The notes: generated by a model from the letters alone, not told the origin. DNA of 61,453 bases from Rothia nasimurium (GCF_928392795.1 NZ_CAKMTJ010000011.1:1-61453), one strand, 5' to 3'; positions 15,196-24,428 are shown, numbered from the stretch's first letter. A program made the numbers and translations.

Positions 15196-16566
15196 CTATA
15201 TATCGTTCCTGTGCACAGCCTGGGAATCATGAGGTCCCGCATGAGTAGGCAGGACGCCCACCGGTGGCACCCAAACTTGCGGAAGCCCACCCTTACCGTA
15301 AGACATCCTGCGGTGTAGGGCCTCTAGCGGGCCGGGCTTGCCCGCCGCTTCAAGGGCCACCGCTACGAGAACCGTCACCAGCCACCCGCCTGTGCCGACC
15401 AGCAGGAGCAGGGCGGCACCGGCGTCCGCAAAGAGCCCCAGGGCAAAGCTGCCAAAGATAACCAAGAAAATCACCGACTGCAGCACATAGCCGGTCATGG
15501 ACCGCTTACCCAGGGCAATCAGGGGTCGAAGCGGGGCAGGGACGGGGGCACCGGCGTCCACACGCTCCTGAACCCCGGCAAGTGCCAGCGCCAGCAAGGC
15601 AATAAAGCCCGGGCCGCCCAGCACGCCCAGGGTCATCGTGAGCACCCCGAAAACGCCGGTATGCAGCACACCCAAGGCCTCAAGCCCGGCGGGGATGCCA
15701 GTGCCCAGGGCAGCCGCCAGACCCACCCCGGCCAGCCAGACCAGTACCCGGCGATGACGCGCGGGCTCAGCCAGCACGCCCTCTCGCGCCAGCACAAACC
15801 CCAGCAGCATCAGGGGGAGCAGCATGAAAGCCTGCATGGGCACACCGAGGAGGCTGCCCAGCAGCACAATCAGGCCGTTGAGAAGCACCGACCAGTAGCT
15901 TGTGACCTGCAACAAATCACCACTGCCGCCGTTCAGTAACTCTTGGAGCTGGCCAGAGCCCAGCACCGCCTGAAGCAGGAGCACCCCGGCCAGGGCCACC
16001 AGGTTGGTCACGACAAAGAGCGTCCCAGCGACCCAGAGCAGGACCTTGGTGCGCACCGCAATCAGGCAGGCCATGAACAGGCCAATCAGGCCGTAAGCCA
16101 GCATAATGTCGCCCCAGAAAAGAAAGACCATGTGCAGGCCGCCAAAGATTGCCAGCATACCGTAGCGGCGGGCGATCACTCCGCGGGCCTTCGGTAGGGG
16201 GTAACCGCGCCGGTAGAGGCTGGCGGCAATCAGCCCCACCCCAAAGCCCAGCAGGGTCGAGAACATGGGGAAGCCGCGGGCATGCACAAAGGAGGTGGTA
16301 AACATGATGGTCAGCTTGTCCCAGAAGCTGCCATCTACCACCCGGCCCGTCATCGAGGCCGGGCCGCCCGCAAAGAGCACCCAGGCTGTAGCCACGTTGG
16401 CTACCGCAATGCCCCAGAGCATCAGCCCGCGGGCAACGTCGGGCACCAGCATACGCGAGCGGGTGGATGACGCCTGGGCCTGTGAGGGCTGAGGCTGCGG
16501 AGCCAAGGCATGCGTGGACTGAGCCTGTGGTTGTTGTCGATGAGAGGGCTGGATAGGGTGCTCCAT
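15196..16566 (-). CDS. DUF418 domain-containing membrane protein
   Basis: A polytopic protein of about 456 residues. A Gln/Pro/Ser-rich cytoplasmic N-terminus (about 45 residues) is followed by LVPDVARGLMLWGIAVANV, which opens the DUF418 family, then about ten hydrophobic segments. GFPMFSTLLGFGVGL and the C-terminal ALGKRSMTGYVLQSVIFLVIFG match the family core. DUF418 proteins (YeiB-like) have no settled biochemical function; acyl transfer or export has been suggested for relatives. I chose the ATG at 16566 because GAAAGGTAG lies just upstream. A leader ORF and hairpin (16678-16761) precede it. Confidence 0.88.
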   Translation of the reverse strand: MEHPIQPSHRQQPQAQSTHALAPQPQPSQAQASSTRSRMLVPDVARGLMLWGIAVANVATAWVLFAGGPASMTGRVVDGSFWDKLTIMFTTSFVHARGFPMFSTLLGFGVGLIAASLYRRGYPLPKARGVIARRYGMLAIFGGLHMVFLFWGDIMLAYGLIGLFMACLIAVRTKVLLWVAGTLFVVTNLVALAGVLLLQAVLGSGQLQELLNGGSGDLLQVTSYWSVLLNGLIVLLGSLLGVPMQAFMLLPLMLLGFVLAREGVLAEPARHRRVLVWLAGVGLAAALGTGIPAGLEALGVLHTGVFGVLTMTLGVLGGPGFIALLALALAGVQERVDAGAPVPAPLRPLIALGKRSMTGYVLQSVIFLVIFGSFALGLFADAGAALLLLVGTGGWLVTVLVAVALEAAGKPGPLEALHRRMSYGKGGLPQVWVPPVGVLPTHAGPHDSQAVHRNDI

Positions 16567-16677
16567 TGCTACCTTTCGTGTGTGGGTACCTACTTCTACC
16601 CTAGAGAAAACGAGTAGGTGGCGCATCCGCCGGACGGGTGAAAAGAGACCCTCAGCAGTGAAAACAACTTAAACACC

Positions 16678-16709
16678 GATGGCGAGACCCCCATACTGGT
16701 CTCGCCATC
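16678..16709 (-). terminator. Hairpin B upstream of the DUF418 gene (attenuator or terminator)
   Basis: A perfect 12-bp stem, GATGGCGAGACC with its complement and an 8-base loop. On the minus strand it is followed by GGTGTTTAAGTTGTTTTC, an imperfect U-tract. Leader ORF B ends with a TGA whose GA forms the first two bases of the stem. Confidence 0.75.
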
Positions 16710-16761
16710 AGTGAGTGAAAACCGGGTTCAGCATTACCCGCTTTTCGAAGCACACACACAT
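16708..16761 (-). CDS. Leader peptide candidate B (17 aa)
   Basis: The ATG at 16761 opens MCVCFEKRVMLNPVFTH, with cysteine codons at positions 2 and 4. GAAAGGC and CAAGAAGC lie upstream as possible ribosome sites. The first ten bases, ATGTGTGTGT, are identical to leader A2. The stop codon overlaps hairpin B by two bases. Translation is not proven; the region could alternatively specify a small RNA ending at the hairpin. Confidence 0.4.
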   Translation of the reverse strand: MCVCFEKRVMLNPVFTH

Positions 16762-16913
16762 TCGCTTCTTGTAGCCTTTCGAGCTGTTACATCTATATAA
16801 CCGCACTAGGCTTGAACTGGGTTTTGAGTTGCCTGGGAGCAAGCTGGGTATTTTTGCGGACGCCCGTGGGTACCTCCCGGGCGCGGGCAGGCCCCGGCCA
16901 GCCCGGGGAACTT

Positions 16914-17240
16914 CTAGGAGAAGTAGCCAATCAAGAAGAACCAGAGCACCGGGTTAGCCAGCACAGACACCACCAGAATCACGATGAACCAGAGCGTGTG
17001 CCTGGCAAAGCGCAACAGACCCACCAGAGCCAACACAAAGGCCAGGGTAGCTGCCACAACAGAAATCGCCATGAACCCCAAAAAGGTCGCTAGAACCGTT
17101 GAGGGGGACCCCACATTCACCACAAAAGCCAACACCAGCGTCAGCACCGCCACACCCTCGGTAATCGCAGCCGCAATCAGGGTCTGGGTGCTCTGCGGGC
17201 GGCGGGTACGGGCAGCAGGAGGTGTCGATTGTAAAGCCAT
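16914..17240 (-). CDS. Small multi-span membrane protein, unknown function
   Basis: A protein of about 108 residues starting MALQSTPPAARTRRPQ, with the ATG at 17240 placed after GAGGG. Three hydrophobic stretches follow (about residues 20-42, 48-75 and 80-105), with Arg-containing turns that fit a three-helix membrane protein. I recognise no named family. It lies downstream of rplI behind a strong terminator, so it is probably transcribed separately. Confidence 0.6.
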   Translation of the reverse strand: MALQSTPPAARTRRPQSTQTLIAAAITEGVAVLTLVLAFVVNVGSPSTVLATFLGFMAISVVAATLAFVLALVGLLRFARHTLWFIVILVVSVLANPVLWFFLIGYFS

Positions 17241-17292
17241 ACCCTCTAGCATGCCAGACTCCCCTGTGAAAACCGCAAGCCCACCACACGCA

Positions 17293-17332
17293 GAACGCCC
17301 CGCTCCCCCACGAAAGGGGGAACGGGGCGTCC
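17293..17332 (-). terminator. Terminator of the rpsF-ssb-rpsR-rplI operon
   Basis: A long GC-rich hairpin: the arm ACGCCCCG plus CTCCCCC pairs with GGGGG plus CGGGGCGT around CACGAAA. It lies 40 bases beyond the rplI stop codon. Confidence 0.75.
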
Positions 17333-17371
17333 TCATGCTGCTAGAAACCTAGCGAATAGCCCTCAAGGGAA

Positions 17372-17821
17372 TTACTCGGCTACAACGTCCAGCTCAACGT
17401 TAGCTACAACGTCTTCGTGCAGACGCACAGAAACGGTGTAAACGCCGGTGCGCTTGATAGCGGAACCGAGGTTGATCGCACGCTTGTCGACGGAGCCTGC
17501 GCCTGATGCCTCAATGGCGTCAGCAACGTGCTCAGCCTTGACGGTGCCGAAGAGGCGGCCGTCAGCGCCAGCCTTGTGAGCAACAACAACGGGCTTTGCT
17601 GACAGAGCAGCTGCGGTTGCCTTTGCTTCTTCGAGGTTAGCCTTGGCGCGAGCAGCGCGTGCTGCGCGGATGGACTCAACCTGCTTTTCGCCGCCTACAG
17701 TCCAGGTGACTGCGAAGCCGCGGGGCAGCAGGTAGTTACGTGCGTAGCCGTCCTTGACGGTTACAACGTCGCCAGCGGCGCCGAGGCCGGTGACTTCCTG
17801 AGTAAGAATGATCTTAGCCAT
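17372..17821 (-). CDS. rplI: 50S ribosomal protein bL9
   Basis: A 149-residue bL9, a two-domain 23S rRNA-binding protein. The N-terminal motif [20 protein letters not shown], the [17 protein letters not shown] signature, a long connecting helix and the C-terminal domain ([12 protein letters not shown]) are intact. It is the last gene of the conserved rpsF-ssb-rpsR-rplI operon. Confidence 0.98.
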   Translation of the reverse strand: MAKIILTQEVTGLGAAGDVVTVKDGYARNYLLPRGFAVTWTVGGEKQVESIRAARAARAKANLEEAKATAAALSAKPVVVAHKAGADGRLFGTVKAEHVADAIEASGAGSVDKRAINLGSAIKRTGVYTVSVRLHEDVVANVELDVVAE

Positions 17822-17843
17822 GTTCTTCTACTCTCCTATCGAT

Positions 17844-18080
17844 TTAGCGGCCAGCGCCTGAGTAGGGCAGCAGTGCAACTTCGCGGGCGTTCTTGATTGC
17901 CTGAGCGATCTTGCGCTGTTCCTGAACGGTCACGCCGGTGACGCGACGTGCACGGATCTTGCCGCGGTCGGAGATGAACTTACGCAGAAGTGCGACGTCC
18001 TTGTAGTCGATTACGGTGACGTCAGCAGCCTTCAGGGGGTTCTGCTTGGGTTTGGGCTTGCGGATTTCAGCCTTAGCCAT
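17844..18080 (-). CDS. rpsR: 30S ribosomal protein bS18
   Basis: A 78-residue bS18 with the family core [20 protein letters not shown] and [20 protein letters not shown]. It contacts bS6 on the platform of the small subunit. It contains no Cys zinc ligands. It lies 22 bases upstream of rplI in the same operon; GGAGC precedes the ATG. Confidence 0.98.
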   Translation of the reverse strand: MAKAEIRKPKPKQNPLKAADVTVIDYKDVALLRKFISDRGKIRARRVTGVTVQEQRKIAQAIKNAREVALLPYSGAGR

Positions 18081-18209
18081 CGTGGTGCTCCTTTTTCTGG
18101 TGGGAGCCCGCGGGATAAACCGCGGGATGGATGAATATTTTGTCTTGGTTCAAAGAAGGACGCCCGGCGCCCCTTTCCTTCTGCCGTGCAGGCGGTGCCT
18201 GCACGAGGT

Positions 18210-18878
18210 TTAGAAGGGAGGTTCGTCGTCTGCGCCGGAGCCCCAGTCGTAGTTGCCACCGGACTGCTGGCCCCAGGGGTCAGCAGCAGGTGCCTGCTGG
18301 GCCGGTGCGGCCTGGGGGGCTGCTGCCGGTGCGGCAGGGGCAGCATTGAAGTTGCCCTGCTGTGCGCCGCCGGTGTTACCACCGTAGCCGCCCTGATTGC
18401 CGTAGCCTGCGCCGCCACCGTAACCACCCTGGTTGCCGGCGTTGAAGCCGCCACCCTGCTGGTTACCGTAACCGCCACCGAAGCCCTGGTCGCCACCGAA
18501 GTTGCCACCTGAGCGCTGGTTGCGGGATACGTTAGCGGAGGCGAAGCGGAGTGAGGGACCGATTTCCTCGATCTCTAGCTCCATGCTGGTGCGGCGTTCG
18601 CCTTCTTTGGTTTCATACGAGCGAGACTTCAGACGGCCTTGCGCAATCACGCGCATGCCCTTCTTGAGGGTCTCGGCGACGTTCTCAGCAGCTTCACGCC
18701 AGACGCTGGCGCGGAGGAAGAGGGTTTCGCCTTCTTTCCATTCGCCCGATGCGCGGTCGAAGTTGCGGGGAGTCGAAGCGATCGTGAAGTTAGCTACCGC
18801 CGCACCGTTGGGGGTGAAGCGAAGCTCAGGATCGCCGGTCAGGTTACCGATGACGGTAATGACGGTATCGCCAGCCAT
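18210..18878 (-). CDS. ssb: Single-stranded DNA-binding protein
   Basis: A 222-residue SSB. The OB fold is residues 1-110 ([42 protein letters not shown]). It is followed by a long Gly/Gln/Asn-rich disordered linker (about 120-205) and the acidic tip DDEPPF, which docks partner replication and repair proteins. It is in the ribosomal operon between rpsF and rpsR, as usual in actinobacteria. Confidence 0.97.
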   Translation of the reverse strand: MAGDTVITVIGNLTGDPELRFTPNGAAVANFTIASTPRNFDRASGEWKEGETLFLRASVWREAAENVAETLKKGMRVIAQGRLKSRSYETKEGERRTSMELEIEEIGPSLRFASANVSRNQRSGGNFGGDQGFGGGYGNQQGGGFNAGNQGGYGGGAGYGNQGGYGGNTGGAQQGNFNAAPAAPAAAPQAAPAQQAPAADPWGQQSGGNYDWGSGADDEPPF

Positions 18879-18966
18879 GTGATGCCTCCAGTCGTAATAA
18901 GAGTAAGTATTTGAAGTTTTGCACGGGGGTCTGACATTTTAGTGAACAGGGCCCCGTCTCAAACAT

Positions 18967-19272
18967 TTACTTGGAGGAGATCTGCTGATCTTCCGGGCGG
19001 ATGATCTTGGTGCGCATGACGGATTCGTTCAGGTTCAGAACGCGGTCCAGTTCAGCAGCAGTCTCGGGGGTTGAGGTGAAGTTAACGACGGCGTAGATGC
19101 CTTCGGACTTCTTCTGGATTTCGTAAGCGAGCTTACGGCGGCCCCAGATGTCCATGTTGTCAACGGTGCCGTTGTCCTTGGTGACAACTTCGAGGAACTT
19201 GGTGAGGGTGGGCTCTACAGCCTTGTCCTCTACCTCGGGGTTGAGGATAACCATCAGTTCGTATGCACGCAT
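18967..19272 (-). CDS. rpsF: 30S ribosomal protein bS6
   Basis: A 101-residue bS6: [43 protein letters not shown] and [16 protein letters not shown] are the family signatures. It binds the bS18-containing platform. The first gene of the operon, preceded by AAAGGAGG. Confidence 0.98.
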   Translation of the reverse strand: MRAYELMVILNPEVEDKAVEPTLTKFLEVVTKDNGTVDNMDIWGRRKLAYEIQKKSEGIYAVVNFTSTPETAAELDRVLNLNESVMRTKIIRPEDQQISSK

Positions 19273-19448
19273 GATTAAACCCCTCCTTTGGGCTAAGCGG
19301 CTATGGGATTTCCATAGCAGGAGATTACGTACGGTCTGGCCGGTCTCAGGTGTTGGCCGAGCGCCAGCACAGACTTGACCAACTTTACCGCAGGACGCCC
19401 GGTTTGGGCAGGGGTGGCGCGGTTAAAACGGTGTTGTTCACAGCACCA

Positions 19449-19802
19449 TTAGTAGATGCGGCGGTTAGCGAGGGCGTTGAGGTAGCCGACGCGTACGGGG
19501 ATGGTGAAGAGGTCCCAAATCATGACGATGACGAGGGGGATGTAGAAGATCCAGCCAATGAAGGGCACTGCCGCGGTGATACCGCCTGCGATGAGGTTAC
19601 CCACGATGTAGAAGATGCCCATGATGGGCTGGCGCAGGTAGAACTTGTGGGCCCCAAGCCACCAGAGGAAGAAGAAAAGCAGGTAGGCCACCAGGGTGGA
19701 CTTGGCCTGCACGATGTAGACCGGCTGACCCTGGGCAAAGGAGCGGGCGCGGCCGGGGTTGTTGATGTAGGTGGGCTGGTAGTGCTGGGGCTGTTCGGGC
19801 AT
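19449..19802 (-). CDS. TM2 domain-containing membrane protein
   Basis: A 117-residue protein with a polar Gln/Pro/Tyr-rich N-terminus and a TM2 domain: two main hydrophobic helices, with the family's KSTLVAYLLFFFLWWLGAHKFYL and a Gly-rich turn (VGNLIAGGITAAVP). The function of TM2 proteins in bacteria is unknown. AGGAG lies before the ATG. It follows a larger membrane protein gene on the same strand with a 25-base gap. Confidence 0.88.
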   Translation of the reverse strand: MPEQPQHYQPTYINNPGRARSFAQGQPVYIVQAKSTLVAYLLFFFLWWLGAHKFYLRQPIMGIFYIVGNLIAGGITAAVPFIGWIFYIPLVIVMIWDLFTIPVRVGYLNALANRRIY

Positions 19803-19827
19803 GGTCTCCTGCCTTTAGAGGGTGGGC

Positions 19828-21102
19828 CTAGAGTGAGGCCACAAATTTTTGGAGGGTGGATTTGGCGGCGTCTTCGCTGTTGATGGCTTGGCGCAGCTGG
19901 GCTTCGCTTTCTTCGCTGCCGCCCAGGCCCACGCTGATGCTAGCTTGGGCTCCATCTGAGACTACCTCAGCGTTGATGTAGAAAGGGATGATTTCTCGTT
20001 GGGCTTTACCGTTAGCCAGGTAGGTAACTTCGAAGGTGGCTTGGCGGTAGCGGGCAGCCCGCCAGACTCGGGGGTCGGTGCGGTCCGGCACCAGGTAGAA
20101 GGCGGGGCGGTCGGTGAGTTCCCAGGAGACGTTGCTGATGGTGGCTGTCGAGTCTTCCCCGTGCAGGGCCGAGGTGGGGCACCCGGCAACATCGAGGCGG
20201 CGGGCGCTTTCGCAACGCTCTAGCCAGGAGGTGATGAGGTTGTTGGTTTCGTTCCACATGCGGGGGGATGGGCGCACGTCGAGGGTGAGCTCCTGAGTGC
20301 TTGTTCCGCTACCTGGCAGGGGTGCGGTGACGGTGTGATCGGCATGCCTGAGGGTGTAGTAGGAGCTGCTGGGCAGGGTGAAATCGTAGGTGCCAGGCAG
20401 GGTTGGGATTACCCACTGGTACCCGGCTTCTGTTTCTGTACGGCGCGTAACGGGAAGGTCGAGGGGCTGGCCGTTGACCTGCACCCCGGCGAGCGCTACC
20501 GGCGCGGTGAGGGTGAGGTAGGACTGGGCGGGGGTGGCAAGTTGCCAGCTGTCGTTGAAGGGCCCCGTGCGGGGTATCTGGGTGAGTGGCAGAGTGAGCT
20601 GGTGGTCTTGCCCCGCCACGGTGGCGAGGACGCTGGCTGTAACCTGCCCGGTGGCGTCCTTGCTGGTGCCGGTGATGGTGTAGTTTTCTACGCGCCCCTG
20701 GGCAGCGCGGTAGATGGAGTTGGTGAGGTAGGTGTAGGTGAAGTCGCTGTAGGCACCGCGGTCGATGCCGGCGATGTAGTCGCCGCGTTCGAGGGCGCTC
20801 ATGTAGCGGTCGACGCTATCTTCGGGGGTGTGGGTGAGGGAGAGGTAGTTGCCCACAGCGGCGACCAGTATGGCGAGCAGGGTGACAAAGAGGGTGGTGA
20901 GGGTAAGGCGGACGCGGACGGTGCGGGCGTCCTTGCGGGTAAGGACGCCGGCGGCGCGCTCGGAGAACTCCCCGACCTGGCCCGGGATTCGGCTTACTCG
21001 CTGGATGGAGGTGGTGAAGGTGTCGCGCACAGCCTCGGGACGGGCATGGGAGACGGCACGGGCCAGCCACTGTTCGCCATTCTTTTTCTTGCGCTCAACC
21101 AT
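19828..21102 (-). CDS. Membrane-anchored extracytoplasmic protein, TcaA-like layout
   Basis: A 424-residue protein of unrecognised exact family. A basic cytoplasmic N-terminus (about 65 residues), one membrane helix (VRLTLTTLFVTLLAILVAAVG, about 66-86) and a large outer domain rich in beta-type sequence follow. The design (short inside, one helix, long outside with repeated domains of about 100 residues) resembles TcaA/YvbJ-type proteins, but that is by layout only. Directly upstream of the TM2 gene. A strong hairpin separates it from the ABC transporter genes. Confidence 0.55.
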   Translation of the reverse strand: MVERKKKNGEQWLARAVSHARPEAVRDTFTTSIQRVSRIPGQVGEFSERAAGVLTRKDARTVRVRLTLTTLFVTLLAILVAAVGNYLSLTHTPEDSVDRYMSALERGDYIAGIDRGAYSDFTYTYLTNSIYRAAQGRVENYTITGTSKDATGQVTASVLATVAGQDHQLTLPLTQIPRTGPFNDSWQLATPAQSYLTLTAPVALAGVQVNGQPLDLPVTRRTETEAGYQWVIPTLPGTYDFTLPSSSYYTLRHADHTVTAPLPGSGTSTQELTLDVRPSPRMWNETNNLITSWLERCESARRLDVAGCPTSALHGEDSTATISNVSWELTDRPAFYLVPDRTDPRVWRAARYRQATFEVTYLANGKAQREIIPFYINAEVVSDGAQASISVGLGGSEESEAQLRQAINSEDAAKSTLQKFVASL

Positions 21103-21128
21103 AGCTCTATTGTAAAGCCAAACAATAA

Positions 21129-21168
21129 GGGTGGTGACTTCTTTCCCCTTGAGAAGAAGTCACCACCC
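21129..21168 (-). terminator. Terminator after the ABC transporter operon
   Basis: A perfect 15-bp stem, GGGTGGTGACTTCTT with its complement around TCCCCTTGAG. It lies between the permease stop codon and the next minus-strand gene. Confidence 0.8.
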
Positions 21169-21192
21169 ATGCCAGTCAAGAACTAGCTAGTT

Positions 21193-22089
21193 TTAGCCGC
21201 GGGTATCGGTAAGAGTAAACCGCAGGTAGCCCAGCAGGGCGGGCACAGCGGCCCAGAGGGCAAACCAGGCGCCGCCTTCCAGGTAGCTGATGTCGGCATC
21301 TGAGCTCAGGTCGTAGGTGAGAATGACGCGGCCTAAGCCCGAGGGCAGGTAGTTGTAGGCGTCCGCCACCCACTCGAACTGGCCCATGAAGATAGCGGCG
21401 ATGATGGGCAGCACGAAGAGCAGGAAGACCACCATGACGATGCCGCCAGCGTTATTACGGAAGAGGGCACCGAAGCCGTAACCCATCCAGGTCATGAACA
21501 TGAAGTAGATACCCACAGCCACCCAGTTGAGCACCAGCCCGTCGGTGAATTCAAGGGTGTCTCGGATAGCTGAATCAAGCACGGGGTAGCCTGCAGCATA
21601 GGCCAGGGCAGCCAGCACAAAGCCCAGCACGAAGCCGTAGACGCTCAGAACTAGCAGCTTGGCAATATAGAGCGATGAACGGCGGGGAACAACGGTCAGA
21701 CTAGTATGTATAGACCGAGTGGCATATTCAGCACCGATAAATACAGCTGCAACAGCCGCAATCAGCATATTGGCCAGATCAACACCCGAAGCACCTAGTG
21801 CATATGCCATATTGGTCATAGACTCGATGCCGGCGTTGGTTTGGGCCATGCCCTCAGAGGCCTGGGCCATCATCTCAGCGCTCTCTGCCATGGAGTTCAA
21901 CATGAGGGAGTACAGCGGGGCCATACCCACCATGACCACAGCCAGAATCAGGGTCATGACCCAGTTGGTGGTTAGGGTGCGGAACTTCAGCACCTCAGAG
22001 CGCAGCACACCCCAGAAGGTCAGCTTGCGGTCGGCAAAACGGGAGTGGTTTACCTGCGCGGACGCGGGAGAAACAGATGCAGTGGTCAT
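21193..22089 (-). CDS. ABC-2 type transporter permease
   Basis: A 298-residue permease with six predicted membrane segments, starting inside with RFADRKLTFWGVLRSEVLKFRTL and the first helix at about 43-63. The arrangement with an extracellular polar loop (MAESAEMMAQASEGMAQTNAG) and the central FIGAEYATRSIHTSLTVVPRRSS is typical of two-gene ABC-2 exporters. It follows the ATPase gene with a two-base gap, so the pair forms one exporter. The substrate is unknown; relatives export peptides or antibiotics. Confidence 0.9.
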   Translation of the reverse strand: MTTASVSPASAQVNHSRFADRKLTFWGVLRSEVLKFRTLTTNWVMTLILAVVMVGMAPLYSLMLNSMAESAEMMAQASEGMAQTNAGIESMTNMAYALGASGVDLANMLIAAVAAVFIGAEYATRSIHTSLTVVPRRSSLYIAKLLVLSVYGFVLGFVLAALAYAAGYPVLDSAIRDTLEFTDGLVLNWVAVGIYFMFMTWMGYGFGALFRNNAGGIVMVVFLLFVLPIIAAIFMGQFEWVADAYNYLPSGLGRVILTYDLSSDADISYLEGGAWFALWAAVPALLGYLRFTLTDTRG

Positions 22090-22091
22090 GG

Positions 22092-23108
22092 TTAGTTCTC
22101 CTGTGCTGAGGTTGAGGACCAGGGAGTTGCCGGGGCGGGGGATCCCGCCGGGGGCTGGGAGCTAGCGGGGGCGTCCGTACCACCGTCGTGCTGAGGGGTA
22201 GCGAAGCTAGCCGAGGTGTATTCCACATCGTCGCGGGTCATGTTCATGTAGACCTGCTCCAGGGTGGACTTCTGCGGGGTGAGCTCGTGCAGCAGCACAC
22301 CGGCCCCCTGGGCCAGGCGGGCCAGGTCGCGGGCGTCCGCCTGCTCCACCATCAGGCCGTCCGTTTCGAGGGCGGTGAAGGTGTGGCCGGCTTCGTTCAG
22401 GGCGGTAGCGAAGGTATCGCGGGCGTCGGTGCGCACAAGAACCTTATTTTCGTCGCCGATCTTCAGGAAGTCTTCCATGGAGCAGTTAGCCAGCAGGCGG
22501 CCGCGGCCAATCACGATGAGGTCGTCGGCAGTCTGGGACATCTCACTCATCAAGTGGGAAGAAATCAGCACAGCCCGACCCTCAGAAGCCAGGTGGCGGG
22601 CAAGGTTACGCACCCAGATAACACCTTCGGGGTCAAGGCCGTTGACGGGTTCATCGAGGATGACGTTCTGGGGGTCACCCAGCAGGGCGGCCGCGATACC
22701 CATGCGCTGGCCCATACCCAGGGAGAAGCCCTTGACCTTCTTCTTCGAGACAGCGGCCAGACCTGTCATCTCGATAACCTCGTCAACACGGGATTTCGGG
22801 ATGCCGTGCGTCAGCGCCAGCGAGCGCAGGTGGGCTGCCCCATTACGCCCGGGGTGCATGGCCTTGGCGTCGAGGAGGGCACCGACAGAAGTGAGCGGGC
22901 TCTTGAGGGAGCGGTAGGGCTGGCCGTCGACCAGGGCGCTGCCCTTGGAGGGCTTTTCTAGCCCTACCAGCATGCGCATGGTGGTGGATTTGCCGGCGCC
23001 GTTGGGGCCGAGAAAGCCGGTGACTCGGCCGTTGGGCACGGTGAAGCTGATGTCGTTGACGGCCGTTTTAGGGCCGTAGGTTTTGGTGAGGTTTCTGACC
23101 TCGAGCAT
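22092..23108 (-). CDS. ABC transporter ATP-binding protein
   Basis: A 338-residue ATPase of the drug and peptide export group. Walker A GPNGAGKS at 34-41, signature FSLGMGQRMGIAAALLGDP and Walker B VILDEPVNGLDPEG with the following SSHLMSE switch are all present. The last 40 residues are a Pro/Ala/Ser-rich tail of low complexity. GGGGAG precedes the ATG at 23108. It pairs with the downstream ABC-2 permease. Confidence 0.95.
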   Translation of the reverse strand: MLEVRNLTKTYGPKTAVNDISFTVPNGRVTGFLGPNGAGKSTTMRMLVGLEKPSKGSALVDGQPYRSLKSPLTSVGALLDAKAMHPGRNGAAHLRSLALTHGIPKSRVDEVIEMTGLAAVSKKKVKGFSLGMGQRMGIAAALLGDPQNVILDEPVNGLDPEGVIWVRNLARHLASEGRAVLISSHLMSEMSQTADDLIVIGRGRLLANCSMEDFLKIGDENKVLVRTDARDTFATALNEAGHTFTALETDGLMVEQADARDLARLAQGAGVLLHELTPQKSTLEQVYMNMTRDDVEYTSASFATPQHDGGTDAPASSQPPAGSPAPATPWSSTSAQEN

Positions 23109-23203
23109 GGGTCTCCCCTTGTTGTGCGTGACGGTATCACTTTTAACACTAGGGGGTCAGGTTGAAGAAAACATCAGCCTGCGGGGTGAGTTCTTCATGC
23201 ACC

Positions 23204-23824
23204 TTAGGAACGGAGCAGATGTATGGGCAAGATGCATAGGCCTGCCCAGAGCGCCGATGCAAAAGTTCCTACAATGAACTTTTCAGCGAGACTGCTCTTT
23301 GCACGAATCTCAGGGTAACGAGCCAGCCCCTTAACTGCTACCACCGCTGCTAAAAGTGCTGGCTGTGCAAAGACGAGCAGCACAGCGATGGTTAAGCGCT
23401 CAAAGATTCCAATCCAGTGCCCACCGGCTAACAGAGCACTCTCATGTGTTTTTGGTGAACTCAGCGTTCCTTCAATCTGCAGCTGTTCGCCTTCCGGTGT
23501 TGTTATCGCCCCATGCAGTTGCTTCGAGTCGTCAGAGCCAGCGGAGATTTCAGGTTCACGGTGTGCGATACGGTTTAGCAAAGTTGCCAGAGGAAGACTT
23601 CCGCCACAAGCTGCGGCCCAAACAGCACACACGGTCAGCACCCCAATTTCCTGATAAGAGCCTATATACCCATAGAGGCTTACCACGAGTACGGTAACCA
23701 TTAGTGCTGTTTGAAGAATAAGCAGGAACCCTGCTCCTGGCATTCTTTTGAGAGCGGGTCGCAAGCTAGGCAGAATACCCGCTAGACCCACGACTGCTAA
23801 GGCACAGGCTAAAAAGACGCTCAT
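23204..23824 (-). CDS. Membrane protein of unknown function, partner of the SatD-like gene
   Basis: A 206-residue protein with three hydrophobic segments in the first 85 residues, a polar middle (EPEISAGSDDSKQLHG to KTHESALLAGGHW) and two or three more segments at the end. I recognise no family. It lies 25 bases downstream of the SatD-like regulator with a GGGAG ribosome site, so the two are very likely one transcription unit controlled at the palindrome at 24439-24470. Confidence 0.65.
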   Translation of the reverse strand: MSVFLACALAVVGLAGILPSLRPALKRMPGAGFLLILQTALMVTVLVVSLYGYIGSYQEIGVLTVCAVWAAACGGSLPLATLLNRIAHREPEISAGSDDSKQLHGAITTPEGEQLQIEGTLSSPKTHESALLAGGHWIGIFERLTIAVLLVFAQPALLAAVVAVKGLARYPEIRAKSSLAEKFIVGTFASALWAGLCILPIHLLRS

Positions 23825-23849
23825 ACAGCTCCCTCATCATTGAGTTTCA

Positions 23850-24428
23850 CTACCGCAGGATCTCTACCAGTTCGTCTATCAGGGCTCGTGTTTCAGACCA
23901 GTAGCCCTCACTGAGCCGCTGGCTCACGGCAGACTGACTTATCCCAAGTTTTTCAGCTATCTGTTTCTGAGACAACCCCTGACGAGCCATTTCTCCTGCC
24001 TGCTGGCGGGTTTCTTGCCGGTCTATTTCAAGACGGGCGAGCAGGCTCAGGGCTCTATCAACCAGCTGAGCTACCGCTACAGACCCAGCGAAGCAGCAGC
24101 GTCCTTTTGTTTTTTTAGCCCGCTCAACCGCTCTGCGGGCGTACTCAAAAGCGGGCCCGGCCCCTGCCCGAGTTTCTGCAGGTAGCGGGACGTTTACCGG
24201 GCCCTCCCCTATGCCCACGTACCAGTGACCGGTGCGCACCAGGGCAAGAGCGGTTACAAGCGCAGCAGCTGGGTCGTCAAACACCGCTTGGGCTTCGTCG
24301 CCTGCGGTGCGCTGGAATGGACGGACTGGGGCGCCACCACCCTCTAGCCCATCGAGAAGGGTAAAGAGGTCGGGGATTCGATCCTTATCACCGGATGAGC
24401 CCACCTGGTCAACAGTCAGAACAAACAT
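23850..24428 (-). CDS. SatD-like regulator with C-terminal helix-turn-helix
   Basis: A 192-residue protein. The N-terminal part (FVLTVDQVGSSGDKDRIPDL and RPFQRTAGDEAQAVF) resembles SatD-family proteins, whose fold is related to nucleotide cyclase-like domains. GHWYVGIGEGPVNVPLP follows, then a C-terminal helix-turn-helix (GLSQKQIAEKLGISQSAVSQ, about 152-171). Biochemical function is unknown. No ribosome site precedes the ATG at 24428 and a large palindrome begins 11 bases upstream, so the mRNA may be leaderless and autoregulated. Confidence 0.65.
   Translation of the reverse strand: MFVLTVDQVGSSGDKDRIPDLFTLLDGLEGGGAPVRPFQRTAGDEAQAVFDDPAAALVTALALVRTGHWYVGIGEGPVNVPLPAETRAGAGPAFEYARRAVERAKKTKGRCCFAGSVAVAQLVDRALSLLARLEIDRQETRQQAGEMARQGLSQKQIAEKLGISQSAVSQRLSEGYWSETRALIDELVEILR

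Larger units (their letters stand above)
16567..16913. other. Long leader region of the DUF418 gene
   Basis: This gap holds, reading on the minus strand, a GC-rich hairpin near 16880-16915, an AT-rich minus-10-like TTATATA near 16794-16800, leader ORF B, hairpin B and about 110 bases of untranslated sequence before the DUF418 start. Confidence 0.5.

Noticed and set aside
18210..18520. Repeats in the ssb C-terminal part as a separate element
   Set aside because: They are the Gly/Gln/Asn-rich linker codons of SSB, common in actinobacteria.
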